Below are positions 1 to 12,427 of a stretch of DNA of 64,000 nt, in pieces. The DNA comes from Vitellaria paradoxa. Lineage: Eukaryota > Streptophyta > Magnoliopsida > Ericales > Sapotaceae. The notes beneath the pieces were generated by a model. That model was given only the letters and a program-made list of their open reading frames with translations, searched no databases and was not told the origin of the DNA. The translations under genes and the position numbers were made by a program. The stretch is from assembly GCA_019916065.1 (NCBI GenBank), contig CM034241.1, positions 16,655,228 through 16,719,227 of the forward strand. The letters run 5' to 3'. Every line of letters begins with the position of its first letter. Position 1 is the first letter of the stretch.

Positions 1-1309
1 GGTTTGGAATGGGAGGCGTGGTTTGTGCTTGTCCTTGGTATGGCTTTATGTGTGTGTGTACATTGTCTACATTAGAGGATTGTCCGTACAAAACCTCTTC
101 AATTGCAAGCAAGGTAGGGCACTCATCAGTGCTATGTCTTATTATCTCACATACGGCACAGCTAGGTTGTTGACCTTCTTAAGCCCCATGGACTTTACAT
201 TCTTAGTTAATAATGCTAACCTAGCACTTAGATCATCTAACTAAGTGAGATGTAACTTGCCACTAGGTTAAGGTTGAGACTCTCTACTACTTCCTGCTCT
301 CTTGTATTCTTAGCCAATTTATCAAAAGGTAAGAATGCATCCTCAGAAGTTTTGTCAAGAAACTAACCACCACTTATGGTTAAAACAAGTTGTCTAAACT
401 CTACAGACAATGAATCATAGAAAAAGCTGCACACCTTCCAAGTTGCAAAACCATGATGTGGACATGCATTTAATAAATCTTTAGCCTCTCCCATACTTAA
501 CAAAAGGTACAAGAAAAATTCATGAGCTTCCTTTGCATCATCATGGTTCTATGCGTAAGAAATTTTTTTTTCAAAAATTTAGCTTGCATTTCTCCCCATT
601 TTCCAACGAAGTGAGGTCTCAAAGAATTCAGCTAGATTTTGGCCTTATCTTTCAGTGAAAATGGGAACAACCACAAGCAAACGGTGTCCTCATTTGTGTT
701 CTAGTCTATGCATGCACTACACACTTATTCAAACTCTTTTATATGGGCATATGGATTTTTGGAATCTATCCCATAAAATGTAGGTAACAACTAAATGGTG
801 CCAGGTTTAAAATTAAAATTTCTTCGTTTCAAAGGTAAAAATGATGCATGAGGGTGTAGTTTGGTGAATAGGATGCAAAAATTGTCTTAAAGGTTTGGTC
901 TCAATTGGCACAACAATGTCTGGGTCCTATTGACACCACCATTGTCAACATTCTCTATGTCCTCTATGAATGGTAACAACTCAGTAGAAATAGAACTATG
1001 TGATAAAGGTGATTGTAGTTCTGAAGATGAAATAATAGAAAATTCTAAATATGATTCGTCTGGATATCTCACTCGAGATTCCAAAATAAAATGTATGATT
1101 CAACCAGACCTAAGATGCAAGCATTGACACAAATATGATCAAGTAACACTCAACACTTTAATAAATCAATTATTCAACTCAAATTTATTCAAAATTAAAA
1201 GGTGGAATGAAATTAGCCAAGTAGCTTGCGTAATCCATCATTGGAGATGGAGGCAAGCTTAATTTCTACCAAAGCTTCCTAAGGTTTGTGTCATTGTCAC
1301 TTGCAAGTT
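1..1309 (-). pseudogene. Athila-like Ty3/gypsy gag remnant
   Basis: Reading the minus strand from about 820 downward gives a broken frame with the core of an Athila-type capsid protein: FNFKPGTI, then LLPTFYGIDSKNPYAHIKEF, then LWLFPFSLKDKAKI and LNSLRPHFVGKWGEMQAKFL. The same order (KPGMIQ, SFYGS..DSKNPYDYL, LKIFPFSLKNKVA) recurs in the gag near 53500. At least three in-frame stops (after GTI, KEFE and KAKI) show that it is dead. The N-terminal part at 887-1300 keeps only short acidic open segments. The primer site and LTR follow on the right, as expected for a minus-strand element. The left end runs out of the window. The family call is firm; the exact gag boundaries are not. Confidence 0.75.
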
Positions 1310-1326
1310 CCTTGGCAATGGCACTA
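1310..1326 (-). other. Degenerate tRNA-Asp-type primer binding site
   Basis: Plus-strand text CCTTGGCAATGGCACTA resembles the plant tRNA-Asp 3' end, CCCCGGCAACGGCGCCA (recalled). It is the reverse complement of a minus-strand retrotransposon primer site. All five differences are C-to-T or G-to-A. It lies between the gag remnant and an LTR, the correct position. Confidence 0.7.
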
Positions 1327-1330
1327 AAAG

Positions 1331-2260
1331 TGCATATGTTCATCTTTACGAGTCCGATTTACACCCCAAGTGCAAAGTGGTTGATTATAAGCATGATAAA
1401 AATTCAGTGAATACCAGGTGGAATCACAAGGAACTTCGAATGATTTTGAAACAGAACACTTAAGAAAAATCTTTTGGAAATTTGAACTCATGATGAATTG
1501 ATGATAGTTTTTGAATTTTTATGGCAAAAATTTTGTCAAAACTTGATTTAAAAACAATTATAAAAATAACTTGGACCAAATCAAATTGAGTAGAGATTTT
1601 TATGGATTTTCAAGGATAAAATATAAGTCAATTTACTCTATTGGAAGAGTAGACTGGAGAATTGTAAACAATGAAACACAATTTAGAACAATGATCAAAT
1701 AATTTGAGTATGAAGTTAAGTTCTCAAAATAAAAACCTAAATCGAACACTTAGAGTGAATAGCCTATAGAGAGTATATGTATGATCCATATTCATAATTC
1801 ACATACAATTTCTCAAGAAAGTGCATGAGAATTCTAAATAGATACTAACATATATTCTATATAAGCTATACAATTAAGATGAGATCTAGAATTATCAACT
1901 AGAGATTTCAATAGATCCAAACTATGTAATCATCATTTGTAGAGAATTTGTAAGAAAATCAAACATTAAAACTCAAAATACCATGAAAATCTACATACAT
2001 CTCATACTCTCCTTGATTTGGATCCAAGCAAGAAGACTACTCACTCATAGATGTATAGAAATCAAAACTTAAGCTAAATTGAAGCATCTTTACAAGGAAA
2101 ATTAAAAAGGAAAGTAAAACTTTCTAGGAAACCAAATAAGATTCACTTTCTCTCTCTCTACAATTGTATATATGTGTGTAACCAACTCTATATCTCAAGT
2201 CTTCTCCCCTTTATATAGTACAAACCAATTAGTTCAAATGACCGAAGAGCCCTTAAGTCT
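1331..2260 (-). mobile_element. 5' LTR (partial) of the minus-strand Athila-like element
   Basis: The segment starts just beyond the primer site. Its beginning (CCCAAGTGCAAAGTGG, ATACCAGGTGGAATCACAAG) parallels the start of the better preserved LTR at 55492 (CCCAAGTATAAGGG, GAGACCAGAATCATATCC). A minus-strand TATA-like box (TACTATATAA) lies at 2211-2220. Sequence beyond about 2265 belongs to an oppositely oriented LTR, so this one appears truncated inside U3. The right boundary is approximate. Confidence 0.55.
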
Positions 2261-2822
2261 AATGGAAAATTACAAAGTTTCTTTAGAACTCGCATGGTTT
2301 GAACAAGGATTTGTAGCATGTTTAAGCCCATTTTGGAGCAGCAGTTTTCAAATAGAAATAACTTGGTCCTAGAGAATCTAAATTAAACCAAAATTTGTCT
2401 AATTGGTTTAATTCTCTTCAAAAAGTGCCCATGAGGTTCCATAAGCTCCTAAAAATTGCGATAAAGGTCTTAAAAATGGCACTAACTTGTCAAGATGGTA
2501 GCAAAACTTCACCGAGAATGGCCTGAGCCAGGGCTTTAGGGTAAAATGGCCCCCATTTTGGCCTAGCCGCCATTTTGGTTGCCAAATAGGCTTTTGGCAA
2601 ACTTTTTTTTGCATACCTTGAATTGTAAACTTGTTTTATTAACATCTACGCTCATGGTGTTGTGCAAACTTGTTTACCTATGTTATTTAGCAAAAAGGGT
2701 TTCAAAACAAGCTTGATAAAGTTGTTTGCATGTTTGATCATGCAAACTTATTTGCCTAACGAAACAAGCAATATCTTTTGCTCATTAGGTTATGCTAAAC
2801 ATTTGATCGAGGCCAAAAATTC

Positions 2823-2833
2823 TATAAATAAGG
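2823..2833 (+). promoter_or_regulatory. LTR TATA box
   Basis: TATAAATAAGG is followed 15-40 bases later by a CT-rich leader (CTCTCCTTCTCATTTCC). This is the usual layout of a plant LTR core promoter. Confidence 0.45.
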
Positions 2834-3104
2834 GGTCTCTCCTTCTCATTTCCATCATCCCCACCTGCCTCCCTGTCTTATCCTTCCATAAAGCCGGCCA
2901 CTAAGTGGTATTCTCAAGGTTTTTGAAAGAATTCCAAGCTTTTTTCTCTCTAAAGTTTCACTTTCAGTATAATTTTCTTTCTCTAGAAAATTTTCATTCT
3001 ATCTTTCAATTCAATTTGTTTGCATAATTAGAATAGGATAATTTTAATTGTGTAAAATATCTTTCTCTGTCAATGAAAGGTATTCGGATCATAATTTCAG
3101 ACAT

Positions 3105-3510
3105 CATGCAAATGATATGTCCATATCATATACCATGCCATAACATCATTCTATCATGCTATACCATGTCGTAATACCATGTTTGTCATACCATGCCATG
3201 CCATATCATCATAATATCATGCTAGGTCATGTCGAACATCATATTTGCCATGCTATGTCATTCTTGCCATGTTATAACATGTCATTGTCATCTTATATCA
3301 TGCTAACATGCCAATTACCATGCTATGCCATGTTATACCACGTCATAACCATGCTATGCCATGCTAACATTTCTTATCATCATCCTACATCATAGTATAA
3401 CATGCTAGGATATCATTTACCATGCTAGCACATGCTATGATATAACATTCACCATGTTTTGACATACTTGTCTATACCTTGACATGCTAGAACACATTCA
3501 AACATGCAAA
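3105..3510. repeat. CATG/ATGCTA-rich low-complexity repeat
   Basis: About 400 bases consist largely of short, irregularly spaced variants of CCATGCTATGCCATG and ATACCATG, with ATCAT interspersed. No fixed period is visible, so it looks like an old slippage-expanded simple repeat inside an LTR. The 79-residue open frame crossing it is a by-product of the repeat. Confidence 0.7.
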
Positions 3511-3761
3511 CACACACCCACTACGGTCGACATAGATTTAGAAATCAAATGCTTCCCAATCCAAAGTATTCACCTAAGTGAGCAAGGCTCCAGAGACTGG
3601 GAATGACTTAGGATTCAATAAGGTGATGAACTCTGAGTTATGACTTCCCTTAGATATATCTAACATGCATCTTTAAATTTCCATTCATGATAGACTATAA
3701 GTTGTCATCACATTCAACATGCTTGTACCTGATCATGATAATTGCATCACTCACATCACAT

Positions 3762-4320
3762 TAGGTTTCTAGGCGGTACTGACACAATGTTGGTGAGCCA
3801 AGTTGGGTAAGTGACCACTTTGAGAAATCCTATGTTAAATTGCTTAATAACTTCCTCCTTAACTTTAAGACTCCATTCTGGTTTCAATCTTCAAAGCTTT
3901 TGCTTGACTGGTCTTGAATATGGAAGTATAGGCAATTGATGTTCCACAATTTGGGTGTCTAATGTAGGCATATCCTCATAAGACCAAGCGAATACATCCT
4001 AAGGTATGCTTTTAACATCTTGATCATTTCCTTTCTTTGAAACTTATCTCGAGTAGATCTAATCTTCACATTCTTTGGTTTTTCTTCAATCCCCAAATTA
4101 ATGGTTTCGGTGTCTTCGATGTTGGGTAATGGTCTATTCTCATGTTTCTCCAATTCCTTCTGAAATTCTTCTATTGCAGCTTTAGAAATCTGAGGATCAT
4201 CTTCAACATCAATCTGCATAGTGTCAAAATCTATCTCCACTTCAAAATCATAGTCATCCGCTACTAGAACATGTTTATCAAGATAGAAAAAGTCTTAAGG
4301 CCAGGATTCCTGCAACAAAA
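3762..4320 (-). pseudogene. Tat-like reverse transcriptase N-terminal fragment
   Basis: The minus strand from about 4000 to 3765 reads FAWSYEDMPTLDTQIVEHQL, then LPILPYSRPVKQKL, RLKPEWSLKVKEEVIKQF, and NIGFLKVVTYPTWLTNIVSV. This matches the start of the Tat/Ogre-type RT domain, where an FAWS-x-EDMPG-like motif precedes a QKLRR..P and a P-x-W-x-ANIV-like motif. One stop follows QKL. The catalytic palm with the Y/F-x-DD box is absent, because the frame stops abruptly at about 3762 where the opposite-strand LTR fragment begins. The acidic segment at 3959-4240 links protease and RT. Confidence 0.7.
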
Positions 4321-5375
4321 AGAGATGAAAATGGAAATGAATTTGAAGGGTGATGCATTAGATAAGCATAGAAATGGATAATCCTCATTTTTGCATCATC
4401 TCATGATTAGAAATAGCCATCATATAGATAATAACCCCCATAGTTGTTCAGCAGACTTTAATATGACAAAGTCTTGGAAATAGTCATCATTAATACAGAA
4501 CTTAATATTCACGATAAAAACCAAAGATTGCCAGGCTCTAGCAGTTTCTAGTTACCAAAACTTGCGAGCCTTGATTATCTTCCGAGCTGTCTAGTTCTTT
4601 AAAGTTTCCTCAGGGACTGCAACTTGTATGCTGGATTCAGGCAAAGGCATCAAGTCTTTCTCCCCATTCATAGTTGCTTCATTCATGAACCTGTAAGATA
4701 TAAATCTTGGGACTCTGTCTTCTTCTGTATTTCCCATCTTTGCTTTCTTCTTGCGTGAGTATCCTTGGCCTCTTCTATCTCCTAGGCCTTTAGTAGTGAT
4801 CGAGTAAGGCATACCCTACAAGTGTCTTCCCAATTTGAGAGCTGGCTGAAACTCCAGTTGATGAAAAATCTCCACCATATCCAACTCTCTCTTGCGATAC
4901 CTTGGCGGTGATAAGTCTCTATCAATGGTAGTGATGAACTGCAACACTTGAAAATTGGATAGTTTAGTTTCTTGAATATTTGGCACATAGGGAGCCTCAT
5001 AAATAGCAAACTCCTCCTCTGCATGGATTGTAATGAGCTGGTCATCAATTATCATCTTTATCTTTTATTGGAGGCTTGAAGGAACAGCTCCTGAAGCATG
5101 TATCCAAGATCTTCTAATGAGTAGATTATAAGTAACGGGTACGCTCAACACCTGAAACTTGATGTCAAATTTCACTAGTCCAATCTCCATTATCAAGTCA
5201 ATTTCTCCCAAAGGGTCACTCCTAGTTCCATCAAAAGCTTTGGTCATCACTCCAGAGCTATGCAACTAGTCTTCTTGCAGTCTTAGCCTTTTATAGTTGT
5301 CTGAGGACATATATTCAATGCTGAGCCATTGTCAATCAATACCCTAGAAACTATAAGCCTCTTGGTTTTGACTGT
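4321..5375 (-). pseudogene. Tat-like aspartic protease and linker
   Basis: Near 5365-5290 the minus strand reads RLIVSRVLIDNGSALNICPQ, which contains the D-N-G-S active-site form typical of Tat-lineage retropepsins. It continues at 5265-5065 as MTKAFDGTRSDPLGEIDLIM, GLVKFDIKFQVLSV and YNLLIRRSWIHASGAVPSSLQ, the flap and C-terminal region (usual LLGRPWIH, here LIRRSWIH). After a stop, 5055-4816 reads IIDDQLITIHAEEEFAIYEA and 4812-4591 reads MPYSITTKGLGDRRGQGYSR, corresponding to the linker with a G-x-GLG..GQG motif before RT. Frame changes and stops show it is inactive. Order and strand agree with the RT fragment to the left and gag to the right. Confidence 0.7.
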
Positions 5376-8300
5376 AATATGGAGTGGCTTTGTGTAATCC
5401 TTTCCTCCTTTTGGTATTTCATCATAATGGCCTCAGTTGCAATAATGTTCCCTATCATTTCCCCCAAGGCCTCTGGTTCGATGTCTTTTGGTATACGAGC
5501 CTACTTTAACAAATTAATAACAGCATTTCTATGCTCCTTAGAAGAAATCGTTAATTCAAGCAAAGAAATCTGTGTCGATAGTCTCCTCAACTGATCAAGG
5601 ATATCATAATCACTTTTTTTAGTACGTGCATCAATTCATTGGCTTTTCGTGTGTCTCAAGAAAATACACTCATCTAGACCGAGTAATAAGATCTATCTCA
5701 ACAACTGGTTCTTTATTTGGTTTGTTTGTCAGGGGGTAAGTCTAAGGGATAGCTTTCTCATCCTTTATTGTCAACTCTTGCAACAAGGGAAGCACCACTG
5801 AAGGAGTTGGAAGTGTTGTTGGATTAGGAGATTATGGGAAAGGGATAGTGCAAAATGGCTCTAGTTCCTTTGATACTTTAGAGCTGGAAACTTTGGGGAC
5901 TGCAGGCTTAGCTCTGACACTCAAATGTGGAGGAGTAAAAGATGGAGTCTTAATCTGTTGATGTGGTAATCGTGGTAAAGTAGTAATTTTTACCACAACC
6001 TTTCCTACCAGAATAAATCTTACTTTAGAGACAGGAGACATTGCTTGTTATTTCTCAGAGATAAAGCTTCTAGGTTAGATGACTTATTATCTATGCTAGC
6101 CATAGCAATAACCAGTTCCTTTGAACTGAATCTTTCTCCTTTCTTATCAGTCATATTTGCACAACTACCTAGCAATGGAGTAGCAATTTCTATCATACTA
6201 ACATCCTCGAAAGATGAGCCTAACGACTCCATAACATTACTTTGGCCCCTGCAACGAATTGGCCTTAGAGGATCATGCAGATTGTAGGAAATTTCCAGTC
6301 ATTTGCCTTTGTTAGATGAAAATTGGTTGCTTTCAACTGATCTCGTTGAATGCAATGACAAAATTCAAGGGTTGTATCTCTCTAAGACTCTCAGCTGAGG
6401 AGTTAGAACAAAAGCATAGGTTACAAGAGCATGTGTAAAAACAACTCTTTGAGATGAAACAACAATAGAGTAAAAAGGTGGTGCGAAACTAGGACAACAT
6501 AGGTCAGTGATGGCTATAAGAAGTGCTTCTGGGAAGGGATATGAGTCTTATGAAGAGCTTGGACGATGTATAGGAGATCTCGATATGTAACTAGGTGAAT
6601 TGAGTGATAAAGAATATGTTGTGGTAAAACAGGGTATATTCCAGTGACCTACGTAAGTTCTCTAGAGATAGGTGGGGTTAAGCTAGGTAATAAAAAGTGT
6701 GAGTCGGTGAAAAAAGGGTATACTTAGGAGAGTATGGATCATAAATTGGAGGAAGTGGAGTATATTTAGGTGACTCAGGGATAGGACACACAGGTTCATC
6801 AGACTGCTGTAACATTCGAGACGAATGGGATCTGTAAGCCAAAGAATGCCGGCTTGTGGAGACATTACAACTGAGGGTGGCAACCATACTAAAGATGTGA
6901 GAAATGTCACTAGTCCTGACTCTTACAACAGTTTGTTTCTTTCCAAATCAAACAGGATACATCAAATGTTTCTTCTTGGAACAAAGTATATACCACCACA
7001 CGGTTAGACAGAGGATTATTAGTGACATTAGGAGTTGTAAGGGCCTGCACAGCTATGAGCTTGTTATCTATCATATCTTGAATTCTGTGCTCTAATGTAA
7101 AACAACTTCAGTATCATGGCTTGGAGACCCACTGTGGAATGCACAATTTTTCGATGGGTTATAATTTCTTGGGAATGGAAAAGTTAGAGCTCTATACAGA
7201 AGAGGCTTAATCAGCATAGCAATCAAAAGCTGCTGAAATGCTTTAGTCCATGTACATGCAAGATTTGAAAAAAAAAAAAAAAAACCTTCTAGGTCTTGGT
7301 AGGATCTTTGCTAATTATTCCATTGTCCCTAGGGTGGGCACTGTGGGACAAGTGGTGTTGTTGATAGAGAGAATGGGGTTGATGATTTAGGTGGTAAGAC
7401 TGCCAAAACTTCTGTCTCCTTTCTTGCTTCTTTCTTGCCATAAACTCTTTTGGTGGAATCAATAGGCTTGGAATAAAGATCTATCAATCTACCAGAACAT
7501 ATGCCTTCTTCAATCATTTCCCCTTGTATAATCAACTCGGAGAATGAATAATGCAAGTTCATGAATATTCTATCAAAAATATAACCCCTTAATAAATTCG
7601 TTATCAATGAGAGAAGGATCCACTTATGAAGCACTTTCTCGCCACCTAAGAGTATATACTCTTGAAGTCTCTTTATCTTCTTTCTCTATTGCCATCAAGG
7701 AACAACGATCAATTTCAAGCTCAAAGTTATGATGATATCACTTCACAAAGACAGCAGTGAGTCTTCCTAACTCTTGATGTGGCAACAAAAAAAAGTAGGC
7801 GCAGAAGGAAGGGCTTCCAGTCGATTGAAGCTAAAAAGACTCCCCTCACTAGAAAACATTCCCCTCAGCCCTAGATTCAGTTTCTGAGGAAGGGGATAGG
7901 GATACGAACTTGAATGCCTCAGTGGATTCAAATCCTTGATTATGTAGATTCGTATGCCTGTTGATTACAACGCAGAGGGATCAATTGCACTTCTTCTATT
8001 CAAGATTCTTTATCTAGAACTAGTGATATGTCCAACCTTGAATACCACTGAAGGGCTGGACGAATCAAACTTTGCTAAAAAAGTTGCATCATCAGAGGAT
8101 AGTTATCATTATATCCACATAGGGCTCCAGCATATAATTAGAGATAGGCAATAGGATCAGGCAATAGGATCACCTGCCCTACTGTACTTAGAAAATTCAA
8201 GCATCTTGAACTTGGGTGGCAACTTTAAATTAGGAATGAAGCAAAGATTTTGGAAGTCAAAACTCCTAAAAATAGGGGCACCAGAATAGCTTTTCAGGGC

Positions 8301-9030
8301 AGCTTCAATGCTCCTGATCTTCTGCACTAAGATAGGGTCAACATGAGAGGAAGTTACTTGTTGTGGTCGACAAGATGAAGGACAATTACCCAAAAAAAAA
8401 GATGAATGACTAAGTTGATAATATTGTGATACTGCCATTGAGAAGAAAAATGCTTAGTGCATTCCCATGTTTTGGCTCAGATAAGCCAAAAACTACTGAG
8501 GAAGCATGCTTGAACTCAAACGCTACTGAGAAGACTAAAGTTAAGGAGTTATAGAGGTGAAGACTTGCTCAGGCTGAGCGGTTTCCAGTTGATGATAAGC
8601 CTCATATTCTGTGAAATGGTCTCACTATTCTACTTCTGAAACTGAGGGCATCTGATAGTGAGATGCCACAATCTAACTAATCTGAGAAATGGGAACATAG
8701 GCCATTGCCTAGTTAATAGCCATTGTCAAATTGGCAATCTCCTGGTCCTTAGTTAGGGACATCAATGGTGGTGCTGTGATAGCAGGAATTATTGCAGATA
8801 ATGTCCTAAAAAGAGACGGTGCAATTCCACTTGATTGTCCAGTAACAAAGGTAATAGCCACAGTGGAGGTGTTTTGGTAACAGTAATGGATGAAAACCCA
8901 ATTATAAGTGGGGGAAACTGCATTGTCAAACTGCCCACCTCAAATGAGACTTGAATAGGTGGCAAATTTCTAAACATGACATTAGTTGAGACTTCAGATA
9001 TCTCGACCATGTTCCTAGCTCGAGCTCTTG
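5376..9030 (-). pseudogene. Tat-like gag, decayed
   Basis: Scattered minus-strand frames carry Tat/Ogre-type gag sequence. At 8438-8157 there is a KIRSIEAALKSY segment followed by LCFIPNLKLPPKFKMLEFSK and YSRAGDP, matching the conserved IPPKFK..DFDKY capsid motif. At 7634-7329 there is FSELIIQGEMIEEGICSGRL, matching the L-I-x-x-G-E-x-I-E-x-G-I-R-x-G motif. At 9010-8789 there is MVEISEVSTNVMFRNLPPIQ, the N-terminal segment. Between these, 7640-8150 is too broken to read and contains a poly-A tract at about 7267-7284. A proline- and serine-rich part near 6887-5830 would be the nucleocapsid side. Many stops and frameshifts are present. Confidence 0.6.
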
Positions 9031-10479
9031 TAATAATAGGAGAATGACATAAACAATGAAGTGAGCGATCAGTAACAATGATGCCTGCAATGAAATATGT
9101 TTTAATTAAATACTGCTTTTGGAATTAGTAATTTCTTGATTTTATTCATGCGATCATCCTCATTGTTGAGGGAGAAAGTGATAAACTTAGATGTAAGAAA
9201 TATGTCAACAAAATCCAAGTACATTACCTCTCCCATTCAAATTATCATTAGAAGGAAAATTACAAGCGTAAAAATTGAAATGAATGTTCATTTTATAAAA
9301 CAGTGAATCATCCTTACATTGCAAAAATTTAAAAATAATCCTAACTACTCTTCAACTCTTCAATCTTGAATGATAGTACAATGGGATTTCCTCAACATTT
9401 GAATAGGTCTCATAAGCCAACCTTACTCATCAATAATCTTCATGTGTTCTAGCTCAAGTTTCACTAGGATTTGGAAAACTCTTAATTTGGAAAATTTTTG
9501 AAAATTCATCAATGATTATGATTAAAATCTGGCAGAGTTCTGGGATGAAATTATAGAAAATGGTTTTTTGGAAAATTTTTACCTTGAATCCATTTGAATT
9601 TCAAGTAAGATGTTTTGAAAAAATTTCTACCTTAAATCTAGCAGAGTTTCAAGTGAAAACTAGGGTCTATCAAAATCTTATGCTTGAACTAGGATATATA
9701 AGGACTTTTGAGTAAGGATCAAATACTGGATTAAAATGACAAATTTCTTCTATACAGTACGAAATGGTCTTTTTAAGGATTTAATCTCTTTAGACAAAAT
9801 TGGGTAGGCTTTAAATCCTATGAGAATGATAATGTGTTGTCTCTTCTAAGGTGAAAGAATGGATAAATGCAAACACAGTGAGCAAACAGGTTAGCACCAT
9901 TTTTCTCTAGTGTTTCCTAATAATAATAGGGTTTTGCGAGGCTCTACTTTATGGCTTTACTATATGTGACATGAGGTTCACAACTTTAATTAATGCATCC
10001 TAAAAAGATTAACAGCTACCAGATCTTTAAACCTCCAGTTCTCCGAAGAAAACCTTCTCAGGTTGGTGATCCACCCAAGAAGAAATTCGATACTCTTGCT
10101 AGGTGAACTGTTAACACAGTCACATCTTGGAGGGACCTACTCACCTCCCTCAACTAACTACAAGGTAAAAATGGGTTATGTAAAATTATGCTCAATGAAG
10201 TGTGGTGTGTGTATTTGGAGAAAAACAGGTTTTATGACAGAATAGGGAAGCGATAAAACATACATCCTATACATACATCTTGCAAAACGAACAAACTTTT
10301 ACATAGTTTATATATATGTTAGCATATATACTTAAACAGTTAATACAAGTTAAAAATATTTGGGCATCCTAATGAAAATTGAGTATGTATTCTTTCATTT
10401 AAGTAATCCAGAGATTATTAGGGGAGATTATGACTGTAATGAGAGGAAACTGAGGCTAGACCCGCAAATGTAAAACTTA
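9031..10479 (-). other. Leader of the Tat-like element, no gene seen
   Basis: This stretch lies between the gag start and the primer site of the minus-strand element, the place of the untranslated leader. It is AT-rich, with repeated GGAAAATTTTTGAAAATT-like phrases at 9480-9660. No protein frame or RNA gene is recognised. Confidence 0.5.
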
Positions 10480-10497
10480 TCCCTAGTGGAGTCACCA
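10480..10497 (-). other. Primer binding site, Tat/Ogre type
   Basis: Plus-strand TCCCTAGTGGAGTCACCA is the complement of a TGGTGACTCCACTAGGGA primer site. This is the form seen in Tat/Ogre elements, commonly assigned to tRNA-Arg (from memory). Two bases separate it from the LTR end TGTCGC at 10500. Confidence 0.75.
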
Positions 10498-11479
10498 GCT
10501 GTCGCAATTGGATCCATGCACCGGGATAAAGTGAGACGCGAGTCTTTTGTCTTTATTGCAATCAGTGCATTTGCAATCGCCCACATATAAAAGCTTGTGT
10601 TCTAGTTTTGAAAAGGGCCTTAACTGAGAGTAAGAGTCGCCACCCAACACTTTCAAAATGGGTGTGTCGAGAAACTCGAATTTTTATATTTTAGAATGTT
10701 TTTAATTTGCAATTTCTTAAAATTATGATAAAATGCCCAATTTTGGTGAATAAACTAATCTGACAATCAAAGACAGTGTGTTCGAGGGTCCATTTACACT
10801 CGAAAACCAATACGTTTGGATTATCTGAAGATATCTAGTATCCCTTTCTAATCTTCATAATTATAATCTCACCAAATAAGGTCTAATTTACTTATATCGT
10901 AACAATACAAACTCTGAATGTATATGGTGCATGAAATGTGTGATGGCTATCCTTGATCGGGCTACCAATGTATCTTGAATAGGAATCAAGGCAATCGTAG
11001 TTTGTGTGTGAGTGCAGTGGTATGCGTACCTATATAATGATAATGCTTCCTGAGGGGGTCTATATGCAAGGTAGACTCTCTAAGTGCAATTTTAAAGACT
11101 AATCTTCTGCTAAATTTCCATGTGTGATCTAGCTTCTGCTGAAAACTGGGTTTATAGAAGTTAGTCGATATGAGAAATATGATGTAATGTTTTAGAGGTC
11201 TAAGTGACTAGATGAATGATGGTGATGATAGTGATAAAGATGATAAAAGTGGTAACCAGACCCAAGCTGTATGCCTAAGCTACCTACGTACCCTAAGAAG
11301 GGATCAGGTCATCATAGTTCAGACCTTGAATGGTCCAAACTACATGCATGTTTGAAAGATGAGGGATTGCTCCAGGTCAAAGTATCAGTTTAGGAAGTTT
11401 GTGCTTGACACATAACTTAAAGAGAATCTAGTCAGATGGTGAATCTATGCTTGGCACTTAATTCTGGAGTAAGCTTAAC

Positions 11480-11860
11480 TTACTCTGATCTGGTTAAGAG
11501 CTTGGCTCCAGGTGGTTTAGTCTGGTAGGGAGCTTGGCTTGGTGGGGAGCTTAGCTCCCAAGCTAGGCTAATACGAAGCTTGGCTCTAAGTCTAGGCAAG
11601 GAGCTTGGTTCCTAAGCTTGGCTCTTTGTCTAGTCTAATAAGGAGCCTAACTTTATGTCTGGTCAGTAAGGAGCTTGGCTCCTGAGATTGGCTCTATCTG
11701 GTTTAATAGGGAGCTTGGCTTCCAATTTAGTCAAGTGAGGAGCTTGACTCAAGGTTTGAGTTAGGTGAGAAGCTTGGCTCTCAGTTTGGCTTGGTAGGGA
11801 GCTTAGCTCCCAGTTTGGCTTGGTAGGGGGCTTAGCTCTTGATTTGGTCAAGTCTGTGTT
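11480..11860. repeat. Minisatellite with palindromic core GGAGCTTGGCTCC
   Basis: About ten variants of GGGAGCTTGGCTCCCAGTTT occur at irregular spacings of 30-50 bp. Many cores are near-palindromes (GGGAGCTTAGCTCCC) that could fold into short hairpins. The array lies in R/U5 of the Tat-like LTR, so it would be in the transcript. Confidence 0.75.
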
Positions 11861-12427
11861 ATGTGAAATCAAAGGTTTGATGCTATACAGATGCTCAAGT
11901 ATGATGACAATTCTATCGCAATATTGACACATTCACAAGATATGTTTCACAAATATTTCTGCGGGAGAAATAGATATAGAGATTAATTGCTTTAGGTAAT
12001 CCTAAGCTATTTTTATTCTCTGGTGTAATACTCACGTAAGTAATACTCTAGATTGATAGGCAATTAATTTGTAAGACTATTTATACCCTCATGAGTGTGT
12101 GTTTGCATGCTTTCTGGGGTCCTACCATTTCTGGGGTCCTCCCATTTTTAGCATTACTTATCAAAACTCAAGCAGAATATCACATGTAAACATGTATCAT
12201 AACATAGTATTATGCTATAAAGAAAATTCTAAGATTATCTTAGGTTTATTTAGACAAAATGATAGATTAGGTAGAACTTAGACTAGAAACACAAACTGAC
12301 ACCCTTCATTGATGAAATGAAGATTTCTATTTTATAGAAAACATTTTCATCTCAAAAACATTATCATGCAAACTATAACACTTAAACAAACAAAGTGTAA
12401 GAAAAATAATTTAGAGAAAGAATTTAT

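Larger units (their letters stand above)
2265..3765 (+). mobile_element. Plus-oriented Tat-like LTR fragment
   Basis: Several words here are reverse complements of the minus-oriented LTRs near 12600-13100 and 45100-45600: CTAATTGGTTTAATTCTC, CAAAAAGTGCCCATGAG, TTTTCAAATAG, and scattered GCAAACTTGTTT. A plus-strand TATA box (TATAAATAAGG) lies at 2823-2833 and is followed by a pyrimidine-rich leader. The CATG-rich block at 3105-3510 would lie in R/U5. The fragment ends where a minus-strand RT fragment begins at about 3762. Orientation and kinship are fairly clear; the termini are not resolved. Confidence 0.5.

Noticed and set aside
4591..4812. Independent small gene with GLGDRRGQG motif
   Set aside because: Position and motif fit the protease-RT linker of the Tat-like element.
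11480..11860. CRISPR-like array
   Set aside because: Spacing is irregular, units grade into each other and the context is a plant LTR.
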